Assembly (NCBI GenBank): GCA_011763485.2
Contig: JAANSK020006689.1
Location: 1 to 29,684, forward strand
Direction: 5' to 3'
DNA: 29,684 nt
Source: Isoetes engelmannii
Taxonomy: Eukaryota; Streptophyta; Lycopodiopsida; Isoetales; Isoetaceae
The notes under the pieces are model-generated. The model was not told the DNA's origin and made no database searches. It was given only the letters and a program-made list of their open reading frames with translations. The position numbers were made by a program, and so were the translations under genes. Each line of letters opens with the position of its first letter. The first letter of the stretch is position 1. Positions 1 through 10,446 of this stretch are shown here, piece after piece.

Positions 1-458
1 TTTAGGACACGTGGATAGGCTAGGCTTTCAGATAACTTAAGACCCCTGGTTGGGCTGTTGCGCTAAAAATAAAAAAAGGGAGTGAGTTTGTTTATTTGTT
101 AGTGGGTTTGGAATTTTTTTTTTGCTTGTCTAATTGAACAGGTGTCCCACCCAACCCAACAGAATCAAACCATAGAAAAGCAGTAGATTTCAAGGTTACA
201 GAAGAATGAGTAAAGGTTATAATGGAGAAACATCCAAATCTCTTGTCGATAGCAAACATGGACTACTCTACAGCTGCCGAATATGCGCCACAAATTCTGC
301 AATGAGCTTCGTGCAACGTTTTGCACAGTCAATTGATAGAAATGCATGTAATTAGGCAGCTCATCCACTGTAAATAAGCGCAAGATTTTGAGCTTCGGTA
401 GCCTGATCAATGTGGTGCCGTTGCAAATTATATACTCCTTTTTGCAAAATTTAGTGCA
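1..458 (+). promoter_or_regulatory. Upstream region of the EDR2-like gene with a G-box
   Basis: This stretch lies directly upstream of the first coding exon. It contains GGACACGTGG at 5-14, whose CACGTG core is a G-box/ABRE-type site for bZIP and bHLH factors. The same 10-mer recurs upstream of the two other genes in the window. A TATATA-like run near 428-435 is too close to the ATG to be convincing, and I see no clear TATA box further up. No conserved reading frame is visible. The function is inferred from the motif only. Confidence 0.4.
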
Positions 459-1328
459 ATGGATACTAGAATTGAGGGCTGGCTTCATGTTGTTAATCCT
501 CATAGGATACGGATACGATCCCCTCGCAAGCATTACTTTGTTATAGAAGGGGCACAGGCTTATTGCTACAGATCTAAGCCGGAGGGCAAAGACAAGGTCA
601 GCCAAAGTTTATGCTTAATTGTGCATGTGGAGAACATAGTCAGTAATTTTACTAATGGTAGACTTGGCTTTGAAGGATACCGTAAGAAGGGGGATCATAC
701 ATCCTTATACTCGTGTTATTGACAATGGACGTGAACATATCCGTGGCAAGGTCTGTAACATTCTAATTCAGCTGTGTTTGTAAAATGCGTCTTCTGAACT
801 ACAATGATCAACTTTCATGATTTAGGTGTACCATACTTTTACATTATGCGATCCAAACAACACACTCAAGGTGAGCCTTCTCCAATCCTTGTCAAGCAGA
901 TTATTGTAGGCTAATCAACAGATGGATCCTAAAAGAACAATATACTGACTCAAGATCAAATTAATATGGTCCGCAGCTTTTTGATTTAGTGAACAGTTAA
1001 AGATGAGCAAAATATTAAGATTGCTAGGTAACTTCATGAGAAATAAGATTATTCTCTTTGTGAGGAACAGTTGTATAAGTACTAAAATAACTGCTATTTT
1101 GAAGAGTATTTTTCTTGCAATTGGCACAGCCTCCTTATTTGTTTTATTTTTACTGATAAATTCACCACCTTGGGACCTATAAATATGCTCTTATGCAAAT
1201 CAGTTTACCAGAAGTTTCTCTATTCTCCCTCTTTCCATAGGCATCTAACCCTTTAATCGTGCAAGTAGCTTGCAGCAAGAAGTGCTGAAGAAGCAGCTAA
1301 ATGGATGCAGGCATTCAAAGAAGCACAG
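459..1328 (+). other. PH-domain block of the EDR2-like gene (exons 1-4)
   Basis: Four small exons encode residues 1-106. The first strand region reads EGWLHVV followed by a basic patch (HRIRIRSPRKHYFVIEG), as in phosphoinositide-binding PH domains. Exon 2 carries RVIDNGREHIRGK, exon 3 a VYHTFTL strand, and exon 4 the closing helix SAEEAAKWMQAFKEAQ with the near-invariant Trp. Every junction is in phase 0. Lipid specificity cannot be read from the sequence. Confidence 0.8.
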
Positions 1329-4300
1329 GTATATCTAAAATATCATTCCATCTTTTGTAAAAAGAAAATATTACAATGGCAAGTCTTTCTGCTAGAGTTG
1401 GTTATTTTGAACTGTGCATTTGCAAGAATGCTAGATCAAAGAAAGGTGAATATGCAAACAGTAGTCTAATGCAAAATGAGTTAATCAATTTATTCTATCA
1501 GCGGTCGAAAACTTCCAAAATTTAGTGAGGAGGACCTAGACCCACGAAATGAACCATGTACAGCAAAGGAACAGTTTGATTCCGTCTCTGCTTTTTGGGA
1601 CCTTTATAGAATTGACAAACACAACAGTTAATTTAGAATTTAGACTTAAGGATTTGATTCTAATGTGTATAGGAGCATGGCTAACATATACAAGGAATGA
1701 AGACTCGCTATTTAACCTATAGCAAGAAATCAGAAAGATGGTGCAGAGATGGAACAACTGCTCCCCATAATTCTAGAATATGCTCGGAAATATCAGAAGA
1801 TACAAGCCCCAACTTGCTGCATCTCACAAAGACTGCACAGTCTCTTTTCTCTGGGCTGTCCACCTCCGCAACTGTAGCTTCATGGAAACCTGTCATGTAG
1901 CTTCCCTGTTTTTCATAGATATAGAAGCCAAGAACCTGCAAATCTTGAACTCATAAGGTTTTTCTAATGTGCACTTATTTCCATATGCAACCTCAATGAA
2001 AATCACTTGGTTAAAGAGGATCCCATGTCTTTGGTTATCAACCCAATCTCATGATGTTATCAGGAATGCCGCGGATTGAGAGGTTGTCTTGATACCAATG
2101 CAATGTTCCTAAGCATTCTGAAAAAACTGGTTAAAAAGATTATACTGTTTTTAACGTATAAGATTGCCTTCCTTACAATCTACATATTGCGAGCTTTTGG
2201 CAGTAAACAATGGGGCTTTAAGTCCTAATCTGCAGGGAGAGCATTTCATTTGATTTGAATATGGAACTGGTTTTTTGAACAAAATGTGATAGACCACTTT
2301 CCTCTTGTGTAGCACCCCAAATCTTAACTCCACAAAGTATCACATCCTATTTACAGTTATCTTCCATCACACAGGTGTCCAGTGCTATGCTGCATAGACA
2401 CTCCCGTCTCTAGAATTGCAGCAAATGAACGCCCAAATACCCCACAATGGGAGATCATCTCCCTGCCATAACAGGATGTCACAGACAATGGCCACATGCG
2501 AAGTGTTTTCATATATGGCATACTAATGTTTTCAACAACAGCAAAATGGGCCACAATTGAGCAACATGGTTATCTAGTTGCCTCAAATCTTATTTACAGT
2601 TATCTTCCTATCTAGTTGCCCCAAATCTTATTTACAGTTATCTTCCAGCACAGTGTCCCTTGTTATGCTGGATACACATGCTTCCGCATCTAAGGTTGCA
2701 GCAAATGAACACCCAAATGCCCCACAATGGGAAATCATCTCCCTGCCATAATACAGTGATTGGACCATATAGACAATGGCCGCATGTGAAGTGTTTTCCT
2801 ATATGGGATACCAATGTTTTCAAAATGGGCCACAATTAAGCAAACATGGTTACCTGCCTATTACACTCAACTTTGTAGACCATGCAGGTCTGCACCTTGT
2901 GGGTTGAGTTCATTTTTGAACTGGACGTTGTAGCCTGAAATTGATGGAGATGGCTAGCTGCTTATCTAAACACTTAAACTTTATAGGCCTTTCAAGTCTG
3001 GCACCTCGTGAGTTTTTATTAAAATACTTAAAAAATATGAGTTTTTTGCAGTTTTTCTTATTTAACTTTCTTTATTCTCTGCTCCAGGGCCCGCGCAATG
3101 GGGCGGACTTCATTTCCAGGTAAAAATGTACATAAAATTGCATTTTTAGATTGCTCTTACAAACTTTAGGTTGTTGCAAAGTTGAGTAAGAATGGAAGAG
3201 AGCAGTGTTCCTTAACTTATTTGAGCAAGATATATAAGAGGCGTTGTTCATGTGTAATGAGCTTGCATTGAACAAAAACTTTTCTTTCTGAAGCCCAAGT
3301 TTGCAGTAAGTTTCACAGTTTTCCTACGTTGGCATATGGTAGCTTAGGTTAGGTTACAGAGGACTGTTGCCCAATGTTTGCAGTTTATATGTCCTTTTTG
3401 TCTTTGGATAGTTCTTACAACATGTCAGAATCAGAACATTTCTCCTTGCCATGTACTCTTATTTGAAAGCATCCACACCCATTTCTAAGATCATGTCTTT
3501 GGCCTTGGTTAGAAACAAGTTACAGCTAGCAAGGAATTTTCACATATGTTTTCTTTGTTTTGGTCATGGACATTCAAGTTGCAAGACGGAGAGCCGTATA
3601 TAACCTTGCAAGAAGTTATTGAGAATCTGCCTAGAAAATGGTCAACTTTGTTGGAGATGTGTCCCATTTGCCATTCTGGCCACTCACAGATAAGATCTGA
3701 AATCAGCATTTGGACCCTTTTGTCTTCATTAAGCCTTATGTTTGAAGAAACTCCTCGTATCTTGATGTTTAATTATGGGGCGCTGCTAATCCTTTAACGA
3801 GTTCTTCAATTGTCATCAAGCCCGTGCAATCTCAATCTCCAGTCCGGGGAAAGACACCCTAGTTGTCCCATTGGCCTCACATTATTTGGAGGGTCAGTAT
3901 CTAGATGGCCATATCTTAACTAAGGCGAAGAGCTGGAAATGTTCAAAGATCCTCCTGACAAATCTTCCTTTTATAGACAGCTTCATGGCAGAGCACCCAA
4001 TGCAGTTGAGATATAAATTATATGGGGTATAAGCTGATTGACCTGCTGCTCTCAATTTCAGATTAGGTGCTACTAAGTTGGTTTGAAATGGTGGAATACC
4101 ATCCACTAGAAAGCCGGTAGCACTGAACAACTTAGATGAAAACCATATCTTCATCAGCAAAGTCTATCAAAGGAGCATATGTCATCCAAGGTGTCCCTTC
4201 TGGCTGCCTTGTATTCCCAGATTGGCTTAGCTTATGCCTTGGATGCATACTGAAAGCTGTAAGGCTTTAGTGAGCAATATATTATGATGCATATATTGTT

Positions 4301-7300
4301 TATTCCTGACCTTTTAGCGAGGAGAGATTTATAGAGCCTTCTTGATTGAGACCATTGATCGTGATACAGATCAGCTCCCCAATTTGTGATCCATAAAGCT
4401 TCAAGTTACATGTGTATCTCAAATAAAAGGAGCCTTGTATGAGCACATTGAAAGGCATTTTAAACCGCGTATCCTTGAGAAATCCTGGCTTGGCTAGTGT
4501 TTCTTGATCTGAAAAAAGGGCATGAAAACTCCACTCCTAAGTATGTAGGTGCAGATAGCATATCCATAGGTTAGTCATGTTTCATTCTTCCAACAAGTGT
4601 TAAGGTTTAGTATTAAGCTTAGGATCATATTCGGTTATAAGGGTTTAGATTCAGTAGGCAATACATTATGAGGCATAGAGTGTTTACTTGTGAGAGGGGG
4701 GAGATATTTGAAGCCTTTCTAAAGCATCAAGATTGGAAAGGAACTTCCAACATATGATGCTTCAAGTTTCCCCAGCATGTCAAGTGAGAGAAGTTTTGTA
4801 CGAGCATCTTGGGAGTGCATTCAAATGGAAAGGTTGATTAAATTACTACATTGAATTTTGTATCGACCCTTTTGCATGTATCGTGAAATATCTAATTAAT
4901 ATGTTCATTTTGCCAGCCCACCTTCATGGCTATTAAAGAATAAGGAAGCAAATAAATCAAGTCATAAAGGTATAAGAGACCATGCAATTGCATTTACTAA
5001 TTTAAGTTTCTTTTGATATGCATGGGCCTTGCAATGGAGGCGCGTGTATAGATATATGTAAAAGCCTTTCCAATTGTATTTTACCAATTTTCTGCTTTGC
5101 AGACCCTCTTGATTGGGTTGGTCCGCTAATTTTGGATGCCTCTTCAGTCACCTGATGTAATTTCTACCTCACCATGGGAGATTTTGGGGTGTAGAAGTGG
5201 TAAGGTTTCAGCCCCCGCAGCTTATGCTATGATTCATAGACAAATAATTATTTTCCTTTCTATCATTACATGCAACATATTCAGGACTACGTCTATATGC
5301 TGAAAGTGGAAGTGGAAAGGGAGGCAGCAAGGCAAGCTTTTGATTTTCTATTGTGTATATACTGGGTTATGAACAAGTTTATAATATTGGGCCTCATATT
5401 GGCTCATGTGAATATTGAATTCAATTTAACAAAATTTGACCTTTCAAACAGTTTGGACAAAGACACCCTGCAATTATGGCAGTTGGCATTGTGAAGGGAA
5501 GCTGTGAAACCATCTTTGATACCGTCATGGCGTTGGGACCTTCACGTGCAGAGTGAGTACAAGTACCACCATTTCCATTATGGACATTTTCACCTTTCAA
5601 ATAATGAGTAATGTTTATTATAGATGGGATTTTTGTTTCAAGCAAGGAAAGGTTATCGAGCATGTAAATGGACACACAGATATTGTGCACAAGCAATTGC
5701 ATGACCGGTGGCTACCTGGGTGAGTGTATAGAGGTTCCGCTACTGAAGATTTAAAAAATGGGTAATTTAACTGCCTTGAAATGTTGCAATCTAGGTCTAT
5801 GAGACCAAGGGATTTGTTATTTCTCCGTTATTGGAGGCGCGAGTATGATGGTTCATATAGTAAGTTTGTAGAAAGCTTGTCAAGGTTCCTCTTTGACCTA
5901 AAGCCTGTTTTATAACATGTTCTGTTCCTTATGACTGCAATGCTGCAGCTATTCTTTATCGATCGGTTGAAGATGATCGGTGTCCAAATCAGCAAGGCTT
6001 TGTGCGTGCTGAGATTAAAAGTATTTAGACATTATCTTTTAGCAGAAAAGAAAAGTATAAGAACCTTCCTCAGAAACATAAATCATATTTTCTCCTGCAG
6101 GTGGTGGATATGTCATATCACCTCTCAAGTTTGAGGGGACCGCGACACATTCTCTTCTAAGACACATGCTAGAAGTAGATTGGAAGTCATGGTCTTATTA
6201 CTTCAAACCAGCGGACATGAAAAAAGCAACACTTCAGTTTCTTGAGCGCATTGCAGGTGTAACATGCAACTTTTAAAGTTTCGACCTGGAACTTTTTTTT
6301 GACCCGCAATACGTTCTCAATGTTATTTGCAGCCTTAAGAGAGTTTTTCGAGTCAAAGCCCCTTGGTTATCATTTCAGTTCGTCCTCAGGGTATGAATCA
6401 AAGGAGGGATATCCCTCAGATGCCCCTGAAAATGGTGCCTATTTAAAGAATCAGGGACTTATCACCGCAGAGGAGCCAGAATTCAGAACAGCACGATATG
6501 ATGATTCAGAAAAGTCATTTATGCCCTTGATAGATGCACCGGATGAGTTTTTTGACTTTTCTGATGAATCTGACCAGGACGATTACCCGGAAGAAACCTT
6601 GCATTCCCAATCTGAGACAGAAGGCACTTTGGATGAAACCCCTAAAGCAGATGGCACCCATGTGAGATAGACCCCTTACCATATGTAGCAATTTTTTCTT
6701 GTGATCAGCAAATAGGAATAAAAACGAACCTTATATTTACATCGTAAAGGTAAATTGGTTTTGCAACATGTTTTACACTACCTGGGTGTCTTCATGTGAT
6801 GGTATTATATAGGATCTATAAAATCAGATATTTATAGGTGCATGTTGCAATTTAATTGCTCTTTCTTGTATTGCAGGCAGCAGATATCTTCAAGACTGCA
6901 ACTATTGCTAAGCGCATTGCAAAAGCAGGTACGGCATTGATTGCAGGCTTTCTGGCATAAATCTGGACCCATCTTTTAGTTTCTCCATTCACATGTTGTC
7001 TCCTGTTGAAGCAGCTCACAAGAAAGGGCCGCCAGATGTCTCAGTCAAGAAAGGGGATGCTATAAGCCATCTTGAAAAGGAAGGAAACCTTCCTATGTGC
7101 ACTGGGCTAACATCCCTCTGCTGCTGGACTACAGCTGAGCCTTCCACGTTTCTGATTCGTGGGAAAAGATACCTTTATGATAATCAGAAGGTAAATAAGT
7201 AAAGATACTGTTTTCTTTCATAATAGTATTGAGTAATGCAAAGGGCTCAAAACTTTCAACAGCCTTAAGGATTAGATTGTGCAGTTTATCCTATAAGAGT

Positions 7301-10016
7301 TTTGCGTCTCAGGGGCCTGTACAAGAAATAAATCGTATAAAATGGCTATGTTTGGAACAATTATAAAAAACTGAACTATGGAGAAGCCGTGCAAGTTTGA
7401 GTCGATGCACCGAGAGAAAGAGGTGTTGAGTTTGCATCTATATTAGATAAGTGCGGATGCTGACAGCATGACCATGTTTAGTAGCACATGAGAGCTGGTG
7501 GCAAATGTAGGTAGCTCATGTGGTAAATGTAAAGATTGAGGATGCACTCAAGCATCAATCATCTATAATGAATGGAGATGTAATGCGCCTTAGATATTGC
7601 GAAACTCAGTTTAGATCTAAAAAGTATGGCATCGACTTTTTGTTTCTAGCAGAATAGTATAAACTTGACATAAGCCCCTTTGATCTCAAACGAAGGCTTC
7701 TGGTGCAGCTGGTCTTCTGATCCATACCTGCCTTGTTAATGTCCAGTGTCTTTTTTGGGTCGTATTGGCTTGGGCATCCAGATCCGTCAAACGAGATGTC
7801 AGCACTGATGCATGTGAGTTGTTGGCATTTCTTGTGTCTTGGAATGGTGGATAACTAGCTTGGTCCATTGTTTGGAACCATATCTACGTTGATGCAAATA
7901 TCTGGTCTACATAGCAGCAAGCTGTCCTGTTTTGACAATAGGTAGTACTTATTCTTTATTATAATCAGTCCCAGTCCATCGTGCTCTTTAAGGGCTGAAA
8001 GACCCCTTTTGCAATAATCCTGATAAGGTATCGGTCAACTTTGGTTTCCTGTCATGCTCCATAAAATAACTGTCAGCCAGGCTGGTGATGATTAGAAGTG
8101 AGGAAGGGGGAGTCCCAGTGGGTGCAGTACTGTTCCCAGATGTCACTAAAATAATTCTACAGGTCAAAGCTAAAGAGACAGTGATGCAATTAATTGCGGT
8201 CGATTGGCTAAAATCAGATAAGCGTGAAGATCATTTAGCGAGTCGACCAAGCAATCTCATGCAGGTTAGTTGATGCACTATAAGTCAAAGTACTATATTT
8301 GCTGTTCTATGTAAACCTGATCCTGTATTTTCCACATCTACAGAAGTGCAGCAAATTGGATGATTCATTCTTTCTTATTGTCAATCTCCAGGTGAGTGGT
8401 CTCTACAATTATTGGATGTAATTCCTAGAAAGTAACTTTTGTTTCTGTTTTGAAGTATAAGTGTTAATGTTGTACTGCGTGTAGAGATCCGAAAAGATTA
8501 AAGATCATTACATAATCATAAAGCATTTTATCAATACACATAAATATATTTTCTGGTTAGAGAGCTCTTGAGCATTGGTTGTCTGTATGCCACTAAGTAT
8601 AGGAATTTGAAGGAGTTTGCATGAACTTCCTGTCTGCAAAAATATCACATTCACAGTAATTATATTGAAATATGGAATGAATGCAAATTGATGTTTTTTA
8701 GCAGCATTCTTTAGCATATGGTATCCAAGTAAATTTCAAAAAATCATGGATAAGTTAGGGATCTGCTTGTACTTTTTTCTTGAAGAATTCTTCCAAAATT
8801 GTCTAGATATATGTATAGTGTTGTTCAAGAGGTTATCTACCAGATTTATGCTATCCTTTCTCAACAAGGAGAGGCTTAAAGGTGTCTAAATACTGCATCT
8901 GAAATATGAAATAACCCAAGGGGTCAAGCCAGACTGAACGGAAATGGACTTTTGTTCGCATATCTTACAATAGTATCATCTGTACCTGTAAGACCTTGCT
9001 GCAATAGTCAAGCCAAACTAAGTAACTGGAATCTAAGGCACGTGTTTACATGAAGCCACAGATCTAGTTGATGATCAGCCTAGTGCAAATGAATATCATT
9101 CTTCATACTTCTCTGATTCACTTGTCCAAAATTTGCGTCTATTGAATGCTTAAGTTGTCAATGAAATGGAGAAAGAAAGATCACTTGTTGATTTCTTCTC
9201 TTTTGATCATAGGATCATCTCTTGCAAAGAATGCTTTGTTTACTTCTACATTCATGCTTTATCTTACCTAACAAACTAAAGCTGTCTTTCCAATTGTGTT
9301 GCCAAACCATTTGTCAAGTTTTGTGTTGATAGAAGGGGCGTCTTATTCTTTTCATGTCAGGTTCCAGGAGCAACTTCATATTTTCTGGCTCTTTATTATA
9401 TGATGAACCAGCCTCTTCACAAGTTTCCACTTTTAGAAAAGTTTGCAAATGGGGATGACAAATTTCGTAGTTCCCGTTTCAAGCTTATTCCATATGTTGC
9501 AGAGGTAGGCACAGTTTTTGTTTAGTAAGGTACCTGTAATTTCTTATTGGAACATGGTTGAAGATCTTTTATTTTCATACCAGGGTTCGTGGATTGTGAA
9601 ACAAAGTGTCGGAAAGACTGCTTGTCTGATTGGCGAAGCTCTTGAAATCAATTATTTCAGAGACAAAAATTACATTGAAGTATAATACTACTTTCACCTT
9701 TTCTATGTTAATAGTTTGCACAAGTCCAAACTCAGCTAAGAACTTTTACAGTTGGACGTCGATGTTGGTTCCTCATCGATAGCTAAGGGTGTTGTCAGTC
9801 TTGTCTTTGGGTACTTGAGCAAGCTCGTGGTTGAAATGGCTTTCCTTATTCAGGTAAAGTATCTCTTTTCATTCTGCACTTTGTACGCAGTCAATTGTTA
9901 TGTTAACACTAAGTTCCTTCCTGAAGGGAAATACTGAAGATGAGCTGCCTGAAGTACTCTTAGGAACCTGCCGAATTGCTCATTTGGATACTTCTAGATC
10001 CTCCAGCATCATCTGA
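459..10016 (+). CDS. EDR2-like protein: PH, START and EDR2_C (DUF1336) domains, 22 exons, one apparent frameshift
   Basis: Resembles the Arabidopsis At3g54800/EDR2 family, lipid-binding proteins of endomembranes; EDR2 itself binds PI4P and restrains defence cell death. Coding exons: 459-596, 676-750, 826-870, 1269-1328, 3088-3119, 4917-4969, 5103-5199, 5285-5331, 5452-5552, 5624-5719, 5795-5859, 5949-6020, 6101-6256, 6333-6661, 6877-6928, 7015-7190, 8163-8264, 8344-8391, 9361-9504, 9584-9679, 9752-9853, 9927-10016. The sum is 2176 nt, about 724 residues, close to the family's roughly 720-730. Domains: PH ~5-105 (start MDTRIEGWLHVV), START ~155-350, acidic linker ~350-455, EDR2_C ~497-720. All junction phases agree except inside exon 7, where the frame entering as DPLDWVG and the frame leaving as SPDVIST differ by one base. 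The start was chosen because the PH domain begins at residue 5, as in relatives. Intron 8 has a GC donor. Either a slightly damaged gene, a sequencing error, or alternative splicing. Confidence 0.85.
2348..2865. repeat. Diverged tandem duplication (~240-bp copies, 281-bp spacing) in intron 4
   Basis: Copy 1 runs from about 2348 to 2590 and copy 2 from about 2629 to 2865. Both open with TATTTACAGTTATCTTCC, and share GCAGCAAATGAAC, CCCCACAATGGGA, ATCATCTCCCTGCCATAA and AATGGGCCACAATT in the same order. Reverse-strand open frames across each copy drift out of register, so this is probably noncoding. It may be an unclassified interspersed repeat. The rest of intron 4 (1329-3087) shows no gene that I can support. 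Confidence 0.8.
2571..2646. repeat. 38-bp tandem duplication
   Basis: Two copies of a 38-bp unit beginning TATCTAGTTGCC lie at 2571-2608 and 2609-2646 and differ by about one base. The unit bridges the two larger intron-4 copies and is younger than they are, given its near identity. Confidence 0.85.
3120..4916 (+). other. Intron 5 (1.8 kb) with a diverged internal duplication and coding-like remnants
   Basis: The longest intron of the EDR2-like gene. Two diverged direct repeats lie at about 4262-4465 and 4643-4835, about 361-384 bp apart. In both, one plus-strand frame stays open and keeps a Q-V...L-Y-E-H...F-K pattern, with synonymous changes such as TAT/TAC and CAC/CAT. Another open stretch around 3860-4010 (reading SHYLEGQYLDGHILTKAKSW) also looks coding-like. 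I cannot identify the source protein. An old inserted gene fragment, now decayed, is the most likely explanation. Confidence 0.4.
5103..6256 (+). other. START-domain block (exons 7-13)
   Basis: Exons 7-13 encode a START lipid-binding domain. Markers in order are SPWEILGCRSG, LRLYAES, HPAIMAVGIVKG, EWDFCFKQGKVIEHVNGHTD, RPRDLLFLRYWRREYDGSY, GFVRAEIKSGGYVISPL and VDWKSWSYYFKP. This matches the START family order of START-helix, WD motif, RD-LL-YWRR core and GGYVI strand. The exon 7 acceptor is at 5102/5103. A second good acceptor (tcttcag) sits at 5147/5148 in the downstream frame. Confidence 0.8.
5332..5451 (+). other. GC-AG intron (intron 8)
   Basis: Exon 8 ends AGCAAG followed by gcaagc, a GC donor with an otherwise consensus context. 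The acceptor is ttcaaacag at 5451/5452. Phase 0 is kept and the protein reads GGSK then FGQRHPAIM. No GT donor near this point keeps the frame. Confidence 0.7.
6333..6661 (+). other. Acidic linker exon (exon 14)
   Basis: The largest exon encodes about 109 residues joining the START and EDR2_C domains. It starts in the last START helix (ALREFFESKP), then becomes rich in Ser, Glu and Asp. It contains DAPDEFFDFSDESDQDD, the acidic motif found at this point in the At3g54800 clade. The donor is CAT/gtgaga at 6661/6662; reading through it would hit a stop at once. Confidence 0.75.
7191..8162 (+). other. Intron 16, no recognised content
   Basis: A 972-bp intron between two EDR2_C exons. Both strands contain only short open frames, none resembling a known family. 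No tandem repeat or transposon end was seen. Confidence 0.6.
8392..9360 (+). other. Intron 18, no recognised content
   Basis: A 969-bp AT-rich intron with a gtgagt donor and a catgtcag acceptor. I saw no coding remnant, repeat array or transposon terminus in it. Confidence 0.6.
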
Positions 10017-10073
10017 TATTCGTCTTCCAAGGAAGGTCGCAACTGGACGTGCAAGTTGGCTGACAGAAGATAC

Positions 10074-10430
10074 TGTATTGTCTAAATTTTAAGAAGCAAC
10101 GTCGTCCTTCATCCTTTTTTTTGGAAAAGCAACGATAATGCCAAGCCATGCAAAGGCATCTTGTAATAACTTTCTCTGTAATATAAATGTGCAAGCCAGT
10201 ACATTTTCTAGCTCTTGCAAAAGATGTTTTTTAATGCAGGCCTCAGCAAAGGGAGATTGCCTATGTTCCATCGAAAGTATCCAAGAACTGCATGGAGCAA
10301 TAGAACAAGAAGTCTCACACAGTACCATTTCGTATTACAAGAACCTGGGTCAAACGGCCAACTTTGACAGCTATCTAATGATAGATAATACAACTAACTT
10401 CAGTTAAGATGCTGTCTTCTAATACCAACA
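10074..10430 (-). repeat. Probable 3' LTR of the copia element (outer edge uncertain)
   Basis: On the minus strand the copia RNase H end is followed by the purine-rich CTGAGGGAGAA and then TGTTGGTATTAG, a typical copia LTR opening at 10430. The other edge is proposed at 10074 (plus TGTATTG, minus ...CAATACA) only because it gives TG...CA ends. No second LTR or target-site duplication is available to test it. The segment begins within 60 bp of the EDR2-like stop codon, so it may supply that gene's 3' end. Confidence 0.45.
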
Positions 10431-10446
10431 TTCTCCCTCAGAAGAC
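10431..10446 (-). other. Polypurine tract of the copia element
   Basis: The minus strand reads GTCTTCTGAGGGAGAA directly before the LTR opening TGTTGG. This is the normal position and composition of the plus-strand primer of an LTR retrotransposon. Confidence 0.5.

Larger units (their letters stand above)
7015..10016 (+). other. EDR2_C (DUF1336) block (exons 16-22)
   Basis: Seven exons encode the C-terminal domain. Markers in order are CCWTTAEPSTFLIRGKRY, ETVMQLIAVDWLKSDKRED, FFLIVNLQVPG, FANGDDKFRSSRFKLIPYV, GSWIVKQSVGKTACLIGEAL, LDVDVGSSSIAKGVVSLVFG and NTEDELPEVLLGTCRIAHLD. The DVDVGSS..A.GV and ELPE.LLGTCR motifs are highly conserved in the family. The protein stops 12 codons after HLD. 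A +1 frame stays open from 9991 to 10092 beyond the stop. Confidence 0.82.

Noticed and set aside
165-605. 146-codon minus-strand open frame at the left edge
   Set aside because: It overlaps the first exon of the EDR2-like gene on the opposite strand and has no recognisable domain. It is a shadow of that exon and its promoter.
1504-1630. Open plus-strand stretch (reads LPKFSEEDLDPRNEP) considered as an extra exon of the EDR2-like gene
   Set aside because: The nearest acceptor puts it out of phase with exon 4 and leads to an early stop. Exon 5 at 3088-3119 joins exon 4 in phase without it.
5117-5147. A 31-bp mini-intron that would repair the frame in exon 7
   Set aside because: GT...AG ends exist and the length would fix the frame, but 31 bp is below the working size of plant introns.
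7686-7868. Minus-strand open frame in intron 16, considered as a transposon fragment
   Set aside because: No motif of a transposase or retroelement could be recognised, and it lies wholly inside a well-supported intron.
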